From Piromyces finnis (taxonomy: Eukaryota; Neocallimastigomycota; Neocallimastigomycetes; Neocallimastigales; Neocallimastigaceae), in NCBI GenBank assembly GCA_002104945.1, contig MCFH01000023.1, positions 310,001 through 374,000 of the forward strand: 64,000 bases of DNA. Direction: 5' to 3'. A program made the translations under genes and the position numbers. Under the pieces are notes generated by a model. That model saw nothing but the letters and a program-made list of their open reading frames with translations. It did not search any database and was not told the DNA's origin. Below, in pieces: positions 44,954-55,900 of the stretch. Each line of letters starts with the position of its first letter. Position 1 is the stretch's first letter.

Positions 44954-47900
44954 ATGGAAATTTTAGAGAATAAAAAAAACAAATTCTTAAATTTAATTAA
45001 AAAAAATAGTGATATAGAAAAAGTAAAAAATTATGTTCTTGAAAATAATATTAATATAATAAAATTCAATAATGATTCATTTGATTTACTTATTTATTCA
45101 ATTGTTAATGATGCTTCTATTGAAATTGTAAAATTTATAATTGAGGAATGTAACTATAAAACCTTAAATTACGTTTTTGTTGATAAAAAAAATGCCAAAA
45201 TAAATAATAATCGTTATCTTTTTTTTAGATATCATACAATTCCACTATTTTTTGCAATCTTAAAACAAAACTTTAGAGTAGCAGATTTGTTAATTAAAAA
45301 TAAAGCTGATGTTAATTTTTACATTACTGGAGATGATGGCAAAAAATATAATATAATACAATATCTTTTTTTCTTTTCATTATTAGACACTGTTAAATTA
45401 AATTACATTATAGATAATGGGTTTAAAGTTAATAGTATAACATCAGAATTAATAATTGAATTGATAAAATCGAATCATTATAATAAAACAGACATATTAG
45501 AAAATATTTTCAAAAATTTTGTTTTTGATAATAGTTTCATTTTATATTTACTTTCCATGTACAAGTATAATATATCTTTATCTACTAGTCAACTTCGTTC
45601 TATGATAAAAAGTGAAAAAAATAAAATACCCGTTAATGATTCTATGTATGATATTGTTATATATGAAAAAAATTATGATATATTAACCTTACTTTTAGAA
45701 TGTGATGGAAGTCCACCAAACGAAATTTTAAATAAAATTTATAAATACGAAATTTTAGAAAATGTTGTTGAATCCTCACGTTTTAATAGCAATATTAAAC
45801 TTATTGAAAAAATTTTAGAAATTGGAAATTTAGATTTTGAATGTATTAATATGAATATAATAATTTTAGAAGCATGTAAAAAGAAAAATATTAAAATTAT
45901 AAATTTATTTATTAAAGCATTGAAAAGTCATACAGAGTATAACTTAGAAAACATTAATTTTGAAGAAATATTAATCCAGGCTATAAATACTGAAGAAAAT
46001 ATTGATGTAATGCAGTTTCTGGTTGAAACTTTTTTAAACTTAAATACCTTTAATTGTAAATATATAAAATTTGATAATATTTTAATTGAAGTTTGCCGTA
46101 GAGATAACATCAATGTCATTAAACTAATTATTGAAACGCTTATCAGAGAAAATTTATTTAATGTTGAAAATATTGATATAGAGAATATTTTATTAGGATC
46201 TGTAAAGGAAAGTAACGTTGAAACCGTAAACTTATTATTAGAAACTATTCTCTTTGAAGAAACAATAGATTTTTATTCATTTCACCTAGAAAATATTTTA
46301 TTAGAGGTATGTAGAAGAAGTAATTCTGATATTATGAAGTTGATGATAAACATCCTACAAAATAATGAAAATATTAGTTTGAAAGATATTGATTTTGAAA
46401 ATCTATTAATAGAAGCTTGTAAAGAATATGATAATGGCATTATCCAATTACTTGTAGATATGATTTTTAATCAAAAAAATATAGATATTAAAAAAATAAA
46501 TTTTGAAAATGTCCTCGTTAAAGCAAGCGAAATTAGTCATGTTTATGTATTTGAACGGCTCATCGAAAAATTAAATTATTACACATATGATATTAGAAAC
46601 TTTTCATTCGAAAAGATTTTATCTGTTGCAAAACATGAAAATTATAAAAATGATAATTTAAAACTTTACATCGAAAAGTTTTTAAATATTTCGTTGGAAA
46701 CAAGTACTAGTATGAATGTATTATTGATTAAAGATTGGAAAGGAAAATATTTTAATTTATTAATAAACCTAATTATAGAAATGAATAATATACAACTTTT
46801 AAAATATATATTAGAAAATAAAGATATAGAAGAAAATCAAGATATCAACGCCAAAGATATATATAATAGATATCCTATTGTGGTGGCTTATGAAGTAGTT
46901 GGCTACTATATATCCGAATATATTTTATCAAAATATAATCTAATGACTCACTATTATAATAGTGTGGAAATATTTCATTATCTATTAGATTATGGCGCTA
47001 ATTGCGACATTGATTATCTCGATGGAATATCCTTATTATCCCAAGCAATTAATGATAAATATTATAACGTTGTTAAATATTTATTAAAATATAAAAATTT
47101 AATTGGAAAGAAGGAAATTAATAAAATAAATAATTTATCCAAAATAAAGAATATTTATAAAAATATTATAAATTCAGTAGAGTTGCTATCGATAACAGAA
47201 GAAGATAGAAAAGAAAATAAAGGAATTGAATCGAATTTTACAATATTAATTTCATCATACTTATTAAATTATAAAGAAACGTTTAAATTATTATTACATA
47301 GTTCTGATATAAATGAAATAGATCAGTGTGGTTTAACACTTTTACACTATTCCATATTAAAAGAGGATATTGATACTGTAAAATATTTAATTGAAGTGGG
47401 TGCAGATATAAGTATTAATGACTATAATGCATTATTAATTTCAATTTGTATTGATAATAAGGAAATATTTGATATTTTAGTTGAAAATAGTAATACTTTA
47501 TTGGATAAAATGGGAATTTCAAAAAATCAAATCTTAATGTCAATACTTAAAAGGTCGAGCTTTTCATTGGATGATAAAATATGTATGTTAAAGCAACTTT
47601 TAAAAAAAGGATATAACTTTAAAAATATAGATGCTACTAAAAATTCACCACTTATTTATGCAATTCAGACAGGTTGTTTACCGTTAATTCAGTTTTTAAT
47701 TGAAAATGGCATAGATATTAATTATACGGATGAAAATGGAAAATCACCATTAATTTATGCCATTCAAAAGAAATCTATGTCAATTGTAACATTATTAATT
47801 AAATTTGGAGCCAATATAAATATAATGAAAAATTATGAGAGAAATCCGAATTTGGCAAATTTATATTTAACACAAGATTCTTCAGATTCGTTTAACGCAT

Positions 47901-48889
47901 CAAATTCCAATACAAATACTGATTCGGAAGATGAAAGTAGTGTTAGCAGTTCTAATAGTAATAATCAAAACACAAGTGGTAATTTAAGTGATGTTAACCA
48001 TAAATTAAAAATTAAATATAAAAGCAATCAGTATTCACCATTAATGTATGCTATTCAAGAAGAATCAATTCCATTGATTGAATTATTAAGTGATCATGGC
48101 GCTGATATTAATTATATAACCCATAATGGAATTTCGCCATTAATATGTGCTATTCAAAGAAATTCATATACCATAGTAAAGTTATTAATTACTAAAGGAG
48201 CACAAGTTAATATTACAGATGGTTTATGGGAATTTTCAACGCTTGTGTATGCTATAGAAGAAAACGCACTTCAAATAGCCAAGTTATTAATTGAAAATGG
48301 GGCTAATGTCAATTATGGTGGTGGAAAACTATTACGTTCAGCCATTGAAAAAAAATCTTTACCCATGTTACAATTATTGATTGGAAACAACATTAGAATT
48401 AATGAAATTGCAATTTTAATGTATGCCATTTGTCGTGGTGAATTAGAAATTTTTAAATATTTATCCAACTACACAAGAAATATAAATTTCAACGATCGAT
48501 ATGATTGTAACAGTGTAATAAAATCTGTAGATAAAAGTGGAAAAACAGAAATCTTTGAATATCTCGTAAAAAATAATATCAAAGAATTCACAGATAAGAT
48601 CATTAAAAATATTATTTTCAATAATAAATTGGATCTTTTAAAAATACTAGTAGATAATCATTATGATATTAATTCCAAGGATGATGAAGGAAATACTCTT
48701 TTAGTTTATGCAATAAAAAATTGTAATAAGCCTATGGTAGAATATTTAATTGATCATAATGCCAATATTTTAAATGTTAATAATGAAGGTTTATCTATTT
48801 TAGATATTAGTTATCAATATTCCTACGATTATTGGGGTGAAAAAAATTATAATTTGATTAAAAACTATATATGTCATCATTCAAATTAA
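44954..48889 (+). CDS. Large ankyrin-repeat / helical-solenoid protein
   Basis: A single-exon 1311-aa protein without signal peptide or membrane segment. Residues 1-290 hold degenerate ankyrin units (FFAILKQNFRVADLLIKNKADVN). Residues about 293-555 are seven tandem units of about 37 residues with the pattern I-x-F-E-x-I-L-I-E-A-C ... I-x-L-L-I-E. These lack the ankyrin TPLH core. Canonical ankyrin repeats follow, for example SPLIYAIQTGCLPLIQFLIE (about 897), SPLMYAIQEESIPLIELL, SPLICAIQRNSYTIVKLL and LLVYAIKNCNKPMVEYLI, with a Ser/Asn/Asp-rich insert near residues 975-1015. It ends in a free C-terminus. This is a protein-interaction scaffold; no catalytic domain is seen. Anaerobic fungi encode many such proteins. 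Confidence 0.88.
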   Translation: MEILENKKNKFLNLIKKNSDIEKVKNYVLENNINIIKFNNDSFDLLIYSIVNDASIEIVKFIIEECNYKTLNYVFVDKKNAKINNNRYLFFRYHTIPLFFAILKQNFRVADLLIKNKADVNFYITGDDGKKYNIIQYLFFFSLLDTVKLNYIIDNGFKVNSITSELIIELIKSNHYNKTDILENIFKNFVFDNSFILYLLSMYKYNISLSTSQLRSMIKSEKNKIPVNDSMYDIVIYEKNYDILTLLLECDGSPPNEILNKIYKYEILENVVESSRFNSNIKLIEKILEIGNLDFECINMNIIILEACKKKNIKIINLFIKALKSHTEYNLENINFEEILIQAINTEENIDVMQFLVETFLNLNTFNCKYIKFDNILIEVCRRDNINVIKLIIETLIRENLFNVENIDIENILLGSVKESNVETVNLLLETILFEETIDFYSFHLENILLEVCRRSNSDIMKLMINILQNNENISLKDIDFENLLIEACKEYDNGIIQLLVDMIFNQKNIDIKKINFENVLVKASEISHVYVFERLIEKLNYYTYDIRNFSFEKILSVAKHENYKNDNLKLYIEKFLNISLETSTSMNVLLIKDWKGKYFNLLINLIIEMNNIQLLKYILENKDIEENQDINAKDIYNRYPIVVAYEVVGYYISEYILSKYNLMTHYYNSVEIFHYLLDYGANCDIDYLDGISLLSQAINDKYYNVVKYLLKYKNLIGKKEINKINNLSKIKNIYKNIINSVELLSITEEDRKENKGIESNFTILISSYLLNYKETFKLLLHSSDINEIDQCGLTLLHYSILKEDIDTVKYLIEVGADISINDYNALLISICIDNKEIFDILVENSNTLLDKMGISKNQILMSILKRSSFSLDDKICMLKQLLKKGYNFKNIDATKNSPLIYAIQTGCLPLIQFLIENGIDINYTDENGKSPLIYAIQKKSMSIVTLLIKFGANINIMKNYERNPNLANLYLTQDSSDSFNASNSNTNTDSEDESSVSSSNSNNQNTSGNLSDVNHKLKIKYKSNQYSPLMYAIQEESIPLIELLSDHGADINYITHNGISPLICAIQRNSYTIVKLLITKGAQVNITDGLWEFSTLVYAIEENALQIAKLLIENGANVNYGGGKLLRSAIEKKSLPMLQLLIGNNIRINEIAILMYAICRGELEIFKYLSNYTRNINFNDRYDCNSVIKSVDKSGKTEIFEYLVKNNIKEFTDKIIKNIIFNNKLDLLKILVDNHYDINSKDDEGNTLLVYAIKNCNKPMVEYLIDHNANILNVNNEGLSILDISYQYSYDYWGEKNYNLIKNYICHHSN

Positions 48890-49115
48890 TAATATTAATA
48901 AAAAAAAAATTAGAGCATAAAAAAAAATATATATATATATATCATTATTAATAATTAAACAATAATTTTTTTTTTAATTTCATTTTTTAATCCCTGATAT
49001 TTTGATACTATCAACTAAAATGAGGATTAATCCTTATTTAAAATATAAAAAGTTGATCAATTTTATAGCAACACTATAAAAATATATATTTCTTCAAAAT
49101 ATATATTTTATTCGT

Positions 49116-49152
<37 letters not shown>

Positions 49153-49885
49153 TTTTATATACCTTTAAAAATTATTTCATTTATTAAAATTGTTTAAATT
49201 AAAAAACAATATTAAATATATAAATGTATACCATTGAACATTCATATACTTTTTCCTTTATGATTCATTATTGTTTTGAAAATTTTTATTTCAAATTTTA
49301 AAAAAAAAAAAAATAATTTTTTTTTTTTTTTTTTTTTTTTGTATTTATCAGTAATAATTTTCTTTTTTAATAAAAAGACTTATGCTCCTGGCGGGGTCAA
49401 GTCTGCGATCTTCACGTTGTATAAGAAGTACACCGTATAAGCACGACGCCTTAAACCTCTAAGCTACAGGAACTTTTTAAAATTTAAAAATTTTGAACCA
49501 ATTTTATATAAAGAATATAACTAAATTGACTTTTTTTAAAAATTGTTTTTTTTTTTTTTTTTTTAATTAAAAAAAAGTATTTTTTGAATCCATATCCATA
49601 ACAAATCTCTAATAATTTTATATTAATTATTTTACTTCCATCATTCTTAATATAAAATAAAATACTTATTACAAAAAAAATTAAAATAAAAAAAAAAAAA
49701 AAAAAAAAAGAAAATTAAAATCTTAATTTTTAAATCATTATTACCCTTATATCGATACTTTTAAGTTTTTGAAAATTGGTTCATAGTATAACCCAATTTA
49801 TAAATTATACTAGAGTAAATTAAAAATATAACTATTATGACTATTAAATACATAAATTATATATATTTATAATACTTTAACACTT

Positions 49886-49917
<32 letters not shown>

Positions 49918-51742
49918 ATTAAACAAAAGTTTGAACTATATTTTTATTTATACCTAATAAATAAAAAGTATATGTATAAAGAAATTATAAACAATTATAT
50001 GTTCTTTATTCTTTTACATTCTTTTAAAAACTACATTTATATATATATGTATTTATTAATTTATTTACATATATCTTTTTTTTTGTTGTTTTAATTTTAG
50101 TTTTAGTTTTTAATAAAAAAAAAAATAGGGATAATATAAATTTATATCGATATAAATTGTTTTCCGGTTTTCTTTTTTGGGGATTTATTGTACTTTTATT
50201 ATTGATTTGATTATATTTAAACTTGTATTGAGAATTAAAGAAAAACATTGTTAATACCACATTTGTACTTTAATAAATAATATCAAGCCCAAATATTTAA
50301 TTAATTACAAATTAATAATATAAAATGCTTATTTTTAACATGATATTATTAATTTTTATCGAAAATGCATTTTTAAATTATTTTGTTTGTTTGTATATTG
50401 TTTAAATATAAAACTAAAATATATTTAAAACTAATTAGATAAAATATTAATGAATAATAAAATCCACACTTCTTTTAAAATTCAATTAGTACTTTTTCTA
50501 ATTATTTAAATTATAAATTAATTATTAATTTAAATATATATATATTTGTACTGTTTTTTTTCTATTTTTTCTGTTTTTTCTGTTTTTTTTTTTTTTTTTT
50601 TGATTACAAATGTAACTTTTCATTTTCAATTTGTTGTTAAAGATAAAAATATTTGATATATTGATTGATTTTGCTTTGATATTAATAAATATTGATATTG
50701 ATAAGCTTTAAGCTTTAATTGTGTTATTAATATAATAGTCGTTTTGCTTTAGATTTGTGTGTATTTTAAAAATAATCTTATTTGAAAAAATTAAACTATA
50801 AACTTATATATTTTAATTGGATGTATCAAAAAATATTATGTAAAATTAAAATAAATTATTTGGTGTTATTGAATACTTCAATTATAATATGTAATTTATA
50901 ACTAATTTTTAATAATAGGCTTGTTAAAAAACGGTGTGTGGAAATTAAGAAAAGATTTAAGGATATCCATAGTTAAAATAATTATTAAACTACTTAAACT
51001 ATTTCTTTCTCTTTTTTCTTTTCTATTAATTAAATTTAGAGTCAACAAAATATTAAAGAAAAAGAAAATAACATATACATTTTAATAAAAATATATAATT
51101 TCATATTTTCTTTTTCTTTCTTTTTAAATGTTGTTATTTTTTTTTTTTTTTGATATATTTTTGATAAGTATTATTAATTATTAATTATTTGAGATTTTTT
51201 CAAAGAATAATAGTTGGTTTATCCCTCTCTTTTTTTTAGTTGAATCTTTTTATAATATGATGAAAAAAGGAATTGTCCTACATAAATATTTTTCATTAAA
51301 AAAACTTATTTTAATGAATCATTATTATGCATTACTTTGAAAATTTTATTAACTTCAGGTAGTTCATGTTGGTAAATAAAATAAAGTATTTACCTTAAAA
51401 GGTATACTATAATTTTTTTCAAGCATGAAAAAATTAATAGCAACTAAAAAGGGTAGGTCATTAATGATATTTTGTTTATGATTAAAAAATAATACTTTTT
51501 TTTTTAATCATAAAAATTAATAGATTACACTATAAAACAAAGGTTGAATATTAAATTAAATATTTCTAATAAAATGGTTTAAGAAAAATAAAATACTTTA
51601 AACTTTTTACTTGTAACTAAAAATATTTAAAATATTACAAGCTAAATTTCTATTTTATCTTTATATTAATAAGCTTTCTAATAAAAAAACTTATTATTTT
51701 ATTTTCTCTCTAATGGTATAATTTTATATTTTAGCTTTTGAT
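48890..51742. other. Intergenic with long poly(T/A) tracts and a tRNA-like gene
   Basis: About 2.9 kb. It contains long homopolymers (for example T-runs ending near 49147, 49340 and 49917) and the tRNA-like gene at 49383-49473. No protein-coding signal was found. Confidence 0.6.
49383..49473 (-). tRNA. tRNA-Ile(UAU)-like gene with 18-nt intron
   Basis: On the minus strand the acceptor stem GTTCCTG/CAGGAGC pairs at all seven positions (one G-U). The A-box TAGCTTAGAGG, D-stem GCTT/AGGC with the GG of the D-loop, and an anticodon stem TCGTG/CGTGA (two G-U pairs) follow. The loop reads C-T-T-A-T-A, giving anticodon UAU. An 18-nt intron follows position 37, the usual place, and contains TTATA that can pair with the anticodon. 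A T5 run 6 nt after the end is a Pol III terminator. Weak point: the T-arm (GCAGA/CCCGC with CTTGAC loop) has two A-C mismatches and an unusual loop, so this could be a decaying copy. Mature length is about 73 nt. Confidence 0.6.
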
Positions 51743-52903
51743 TTAAAAACAAAATAAGACATTTTTTAAATCACTAAATTCACTTTTATTATTCATCGAG
51801 TATTTGTTGGAATATACTCGATTTTGTTCATTTAGAGAAAAAGCTCGTTTTCTATTTTTCATTGGACCGCTAAGAATTACACCACTATCTTTCATAATCA
51901 TGGAAGGGAAATTTAATGTCTTATCAAAAAGACTACTTTGTAGTGAACTGCTTTTTCTATGAGTAAATATTGTATTTCTAGCACCATGTCTATTAGACAT
52001 AGCTTCTGGAATTCCAAAAGAATGATCATTATTATACAAATCATTCATTATACTGAAGCCTGATTTTGTTGGGAGTGATGAAGAAATTTCTTTGTTACTA
52101 AATTTATTTTTAATCGTTTCCATAAAGTTATGCATTTCATTATCTTCTTCACGACTTTGGAAACTTTCTTCTTGAAATAAATCATGACGACTTAAATGAG
52201 AATTTGTAATATTTTTAACAGATGATGTAGATGTTTTAATAGATTGAGTACTCTTTACAACAACCTTAGCTTCAAAAGTTTCATTATCAAATTCGTCAAC
52301 TACAGAATCTTCTTCCTCGGAAACATCAGAATCAGTTGTATTATTAAAACGACGACTAATAGCACTAGCAAGAATATCGTAGTTCAATCTTGGTCTATTG
52401 ATAGCTGGACGACTTGGTTCTTTTTCCATATAGAAAACACCCTCATCATTATAACTTTCATCATCGTATTCATAATCATATTCATAGTCAAAACCATCTT
52501 CATCTTCTTCATCATAGTCATCATAATATTCAAATTCCTTATTATCATAACCTTCAAACTTTTGTATATGAGTTTCATTATAGGAATTAAATTCATCATC
52601 TAATGTTTGTCGTCTTAATGGTTGTTGATACTTATCGAAAAAGTCATCATCCTCAAAATCATTATATTCATATCTATATTCTTCACCATATTCATATTCC
52701 TCTTGAATTTGTTGCTCTCTTTGTTTCTGTAAGTTACTTGAAACATATGCTAATGATATATCATCATCATTCATTGAATATAAAGCACACCATTGTTCAT
52801 AGTTCGTTGTTAATAAATTTTCTTGAATAGTTTGAGGAACATAGCAAAATGCAGCTGGTTCCTTTGGACTAGTAATAATAATTTCTGGGTATTGAGTACA
52901 CAT
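51743..52903 (-). CDS. Acidic, mostly disordered protein of unknown function
   Basis: A 386-aa single-exon ORF, no signal peptide. The N-terminal 65 residues look more ordered and contain three Cys (MCTQYPEIII, AFCYVPQ, EQWCALYSM). Residues about 68-165 are very acidic and Tyr-rich (EEYEYGEEYRYEY, YDDYDEEDEDGFDYEY). A Ser/Thr-rich middle and a basic Ser-rich C-terminus follow, with two RxxS-type sites (HRKSSSLQ and NRKRAFSLNE) that fit PKA-like or 14-3-3 recognition consensus. I do not recognise the family. The composition suggests a regulated cytosolic or nuclear adaptor. The reading frame, Met context and composition change relative to flanks support a real gene. Confidence 0.72.
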   Translation of the reverse strand: MCTQYPEIIITSPKEPAAFCYVPQTIQENLLTTNYEQWCALYSMNDDDISLAYVSSNLQKQREQQIQEEYEYGEEYRYEYNDFEDDDFFDKYQQPLRRQTLDDEFNSYNETHIQKFEGYDNKEFEYYDDYDEEDEDGFDYEYDYEYDDESYNDEGVFYMEKEPSRPAINRPRLNYDILASAISRRFNNTTDSDVSEEEDSVVDEFDNETFEAKVVVKSTQSIKTSTSSVKNITNSHLSRHDLFQEESFQSREEDNEMHNFMETIKNKFSNKEISSSLPTKSGFSIMNDLYNNDHSFGIPEAMSNRHGARNTIFTHRKSSSLQSSLFDKTLNFPSMIMKDSGVILSGPMKNRKRAFSLNEQNRVYSNKYSMNNKSEFSDLKNVLFCF

Positions 52904-55900
52904 CTTATTTATATTATATAATTTTGTTATTTCTATTTAATATTAAAATTGCTATTGTAATTTTTTTATTTTAATTATATTATTTATATTATATTGTTTA
53001 TAATAGATATCTAATATTTAATAAAATATTGTTGAATATGTATTATTTTTAATTTTATTTCTTTACTTTATATTAATAATATTATAATATGTATTAATTA
53101 TATCGTATGTTATTTTGTTTTTATTATATATTAATTATTATTAATTGTTATTAAATTAAATATTTAAATTTATTTATTTACAAAATTTTATTTCTATTTG
53201 ATTTAAATTAAGTTATTTTTATTTATTTAATTTTATTTTTTGTTGCTTTTGATTTGTTTGTTTTATTTTATTGAGTTACTATTTTTTCATTATATAATAT
53301 AATTAAGAACTTTATAAAGTCATTAAATAATATTATATATTATATTAAAAAGGTGAATTATTTATTTTATTTATTAATAAAAATATATTTAACATAAAGA
53401 TTAAAAGATTGATATATTTCTTCTACTCTTTTTATTTATATATTCCTAATTTGATTGATTCAATAATATCATCTTTTTTAAATTATATATATATATTATT
53501 TATTTTTTTATAATTTTTTTAATAATACTTAAATTTTTGTTAAAAACTATTAACATTTTCTAAATAAAAAGAATTTTTCTATTCTTTTATACCATCATTT
53601 CTTTTTTTTTTTTTTTCTTTTTTGTGTTCGACTTTTCAATATTTAATTATTATTTGTATTATTTGATTGTATTCTGATTATATTGCTTTGTTTATTCAAT
53701 ATATATGACAAAATATATTCTAGAATATAAACTAATATAAAAATAAGATATAGCCAAATAGAAAAATTTTTCCTCCCAATATATGATATTAATTATAATA
53801 ATATATTTATATATATATACAATACTATTATTAATAATAATGAAAATATATTAAAAGTCTAATATTTATTAATTTCATTATGTTAAATCATCCAATAAAT
53901 AGTTCAATATATTTTTATAATACTTTAATATATATAATAATTTATTTATTTAATAACTCAATGTTGTTTTTGTTTTTCTTTTATAAAGATTAAGATATAT
54001 TATATTTATCAATATTATTTTATTATATATATATAAAAATAATTAATTTAGGTAATTATAAAAACAAAATACCATAAAAAAAAAAAGTTCAAAGTTGCCA
54101 CTTCATTAGCTTTAAAAAAAGATGGTTATAATCACTCCAAACACAATGAAAACCTTTACTCAAGATATAAAAAAAACCATTAAGAAAACTTTTTATCTTT
54201 TTTGTAATAAAAAAAAGAAAAAGAAATATTCACACTATAAAAAAATAGGATTAATAAAGTTTAAAGAAATTGAATCTTTTTTTTTTTAATATTTCTATAA
54301 ATAGAATATTATTAATATATAAATTAGAAACAATAGCATCTATAATTAAAGCACAATAATACTATACTCATAAACATTACTTGTATGTGAATACTAATAT
54401 AAAATGGATAATACTAAAAACTGTAAATTATAATTACATTGGCAGTTATAAAGGTGAACCTTTTTTATTTATTGGTTTGGTTATAAATCAAATTAAATTT
54501 CATATTATATATTGCAAAATTAAAATGATTTAATTCTATATCCTTTCTAACCAATAAAATAATATGCAATAATAATTATTTGATTTAAAAAGGAATATTA
54601 TTTTTTTTTATTTATTATTTATTTTATTTTATTTTCTATCATTTATAATAACTAATTAGCTATAGCAATAATAGTATTGTTGATTATTAATAAGAAATCA
54701 ATCATCATCATAACTATCGTGTCATAGAGCATCTCGCCTTTTTGAACAAAAATTTTTAATTAAAAATTACTTTATTAAAAAAAAAAGAGGTTCTGGAATG
54801 TAGGTCTTTTTTTTTTTTATTATTATTACTATTATAGAATAAAAATATTAATCATATTATTATTCATTCATTATTCATATTATTCATTTTGTAACAAAAT
54901 TTATTTTGATAATAAAGTATTTATAATAAATAATGTTCATATATATTATATAATATATTTAATAATTTATTTTATAATATATAAAGATAGGAAATTTTTA
55001 TATATGAAATGTTTTTTTTATTATTAATTAAAAAAAATATATTGAAAATATTAATATAAAACAGCCAGTTAAAAATTATTAAATTCTAAACAAATTTGTT
55101 TTACTATCTGTATACCAAATGAAAACTATTGGCATGATTGTTTTACTTTTTTTTTAAAAAGAATTTATGATAATTAATTCGTATAATATTCTATATATAA
55201 ATTATTAATTTAAAATTTGTTTTAAATTATTATTAAATAAATTGAAAATTCCTATTGGAAATATATTGGAATAGTATTATATTAATATGAAAAAAAATTA
55301 TTTTACCACCACAAATCTTAATTATTACTTTGTAGTTATTTGTGTAACATTAAGGAAATTTTAGATTGTAACCAGAAAATAAATTAAATTAGACATAAAA
55401 AGGATTATAATAATAAATTATTAAAAGTGTTGCTGTTCTTGTTTTTAGCTCTTATCATTAAAGTATTTATGGTATAAATAAAAAAAAGTTATTTATTTAG
55501 TCCAGTTTTCTCTTATTTTTACTAAAAAGGATGTAAAGATAATAATTATTTTTCTATTTAAAAATGTATCAAATTTCTAATTGAACATTTTTAATTAAAA
55601 ATTTATATAAAAACACAATATTGATATTATATAATTTAAAATTATATTAAATGGAAAAAGAAAAAAAAAATTTTTTTTGTTTGTATAAATTAATTATTAC
55701 TATCTATAATTATTTTCACTAAAAAAAAAAAGGATAATTTTCTATAGAAATAAATTGATTCAAATAATAATTATGAATCAATTTATTTAACAAGTGTAGC
55801 ACCTTTCATTATCATATTTTTGTATTTTAATTAATAGTCTACTTTCATTAAAATGACAAAGTCATCCTAAATTTACAATATAGAAATTTAATAAATTTAT

